64,000 nt of DNA from Sulfurovum sp. XGS-02 (GTDB lineage Bacteria; Campylobacterota; Campylobacteria; Campylobacterales; Sulfurovaceae), in NCBI RefSeq assembly GCF_023213175.1, contig NZ_CP093312.1:2108001-2172000 (forward strand), read 5' to 3'. Of the stretch, positions 63,211 to 64,000 are shown one piece after another. A model generated the notes under the pieces. That model saw nothing but the letters and a program-made list of their open reading frames with translations. It ran no database searches and was not told where the DNA came from. Numbering within the stretch: position 1 is the stretch's first letter; each line of letters begins with the position of its first letter. A program made the translations under genes and the position numbers.

Positions 63211-63975
63211 TTACATTCTCACCGGGATATTCTTCCCTCTAAGATAGCTTTTTAATTCCATTATGTCAATCTCTTTAAAGTGGAAGATCGAAGCCGCCAG
63301 AGCAGCATCCGCATGACCGATCGTGAATGCCTCTTCAATGTGCTGCATGGTTCCCGCACCACCAGATGCAATGACCGGTATATTGACAAGATCACTGATG
63401 CTTCTGTTGAGGTCGTTGTCAAATCCTGCTTTGGTTCCATCTGCATCCATAGAGGTGACGAGCAGTTCACCCGCACCTCTTTCATAGGCTTCTTTCGCCC
63501 ATTCGAGTGCATCAATACCCGTATCGTTACGTCCCCCATGGGTAAAGACATGCCATTTGTCATCGCCGACTCTTTTGGCATCTATCGCCACTACGATACA
63601 TTGGGATCCAAAACGTTTTGCTCCCTCTTCAATGAACCCAGGGTTCTTGATAGCTGCGGAATTCACACTGACCTTATCGCAACCTACATTGAGAAGGTTA
63701 TAGATATCAGAGAGTTCTCTGATCCCTCCGCCTACCGTAAGAGGGATGAAGACTTCCTGTGCCACTTTTTTCACGACATCAACGATCGTGTCACGTCCTT
63801 CGTGGCTCGCACCGATATCAAGAAAAGTGATCTCGTCTGCACCCTCTTCATTGTAACGTCTGGCCACTTCTACAGGATCTCCTGCATCACGCAACCCGAC
63901 AAAATTAACACCTTTTACTACCCTTCCGTTATCTACATCCAGACAAGGTATGATACGTTTTGCAAAATAATCCAT
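63211..63975 (-). CDS. hisF: Imidazole glycerol phosphate synthase, cyclase subunit
   Basis: 254 residues, a TIM barrel starting [18 protein letters not shown]. The catalytic aspartates are in CLDVD (near 11) and [11 protein letters not shown] (near 130). It makes imidazole glycerol phosphate and AICAR with HisH in histidine synthesis. Confidence 0.95.
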   Translation of the reverse strand: MDYFAKRIIPCLDVDNGRVVKGVNFVGLRDAGDPVEVARRYNEEGADEITFLDIGASHEGRDTIVDVVKKVAQEVFIPLTVGGGIRELSDIYNLLNVGCDKVSVNSAAIKNPGFIEEGAKRFGSQCIVVAIDAKRVGDDKWHVFTHGGRNDTGIDALEWAKEAYERGAGELLVTSMDADGTKAGFDNDLNRSISDLVNIPVIASGGAGTMQHIEEAFTIGHADAALAASIFHFKEIDIMELKSYLRGKNIPVRM

Positions 63976-64000
63976 CTAATACGCCGTTTTCCTCTCAAAA

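Noticed and set aside
1-64000. CRISPR arrays
   Set aside because: No regularly spaced identical repeats with unique spacers; the only regular array is the iteron-like one, whose spacers are just 4-5 bases within groups.

Overview
The window looks like a chromosome segment of a Campylobacterota bacterium of the Sulfurovum/Sulfurimonas type. The basis is the gene content (HNH-fused MutS7, nrdA/nrdB, sulfur-handling genes, no operons typical of other phyla), the AT-rich spacers with GGATATAAT-type -10 boxes, and the style of the housekeeping proteins. The genus is inferred, not shown.

Main observation: a block of about 23.3 kb (about 619-23948) is inserted in the 5' part of a mutS7 gene. The first 45 codons, ending in ...LVLMEI, lie at 483-617. 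The rest, beginning GTFFEVYE, resumes in frame at 23954 and runs to 26764. The block is bounded by inverted copies of TTATCTAGTAT, each followed inward by a small palindrome. Just inside the left end is a tightly packed module of three tyrosine recombinases, a coiled-coil TnpC-like protein and a small unknown protein. The block is therefore read as a recombinase-trio (Tn554/RIT-like) mobile element that has split the gene. Without the element the order would be rplT-rpmI (minus), mutS7 (plus), infC-thrS (minus).

Element cargo, left to right: a DUF4209 protein with a HEPN-like RNxxxHG motif; an orphan lipoprotein; an array of nine clear 17-bp direct repeats, often 22 bp apart, that looks like plasmid iterons without a rep gene; a P-loop ATPase with palindromes upstream; a metal-resistance block (dmeF/dmeR-like pair, YkvA-like protein, czcCBA-like RND system); a cluster of three integron attC-like sites with an AbiV gene, a UPF0489 gene and a membrane-protein gene but no integrase (CALIN-like); and a right end with small membrane peptides, a coiled-coil protein and the truncated start of an EcoRI-type DNA methylase.

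Right of the element is backbone: infC-thrS, tRNA-Val(GAC), a Sel1 protein, dapF-coaE-L,D-transpeptidase, a porin, feoAB with Fur-like boxes, an AsmA-like protein facing a batA-batB/C-batD-moxR-DUF58 operon, a chaA-like antiporter, a YtfJ/DUF2953 pair, and an ArsR-controlled sulfur cluster (DUF302, rhodanese, DsrE). The far right holds pcm, a nitrilase-family gene, nrdB, a non-coding region with two tandem structured repeats, nrdA, purB, an rluD-family gene, rlmN, a nucleosidase-family gene and hisF. Two perfect parS palindromes lie 1.7 kb apart in this last part. A family of CCTTATAA...TTATAAGG hairpins is scattered through both island and backbone.
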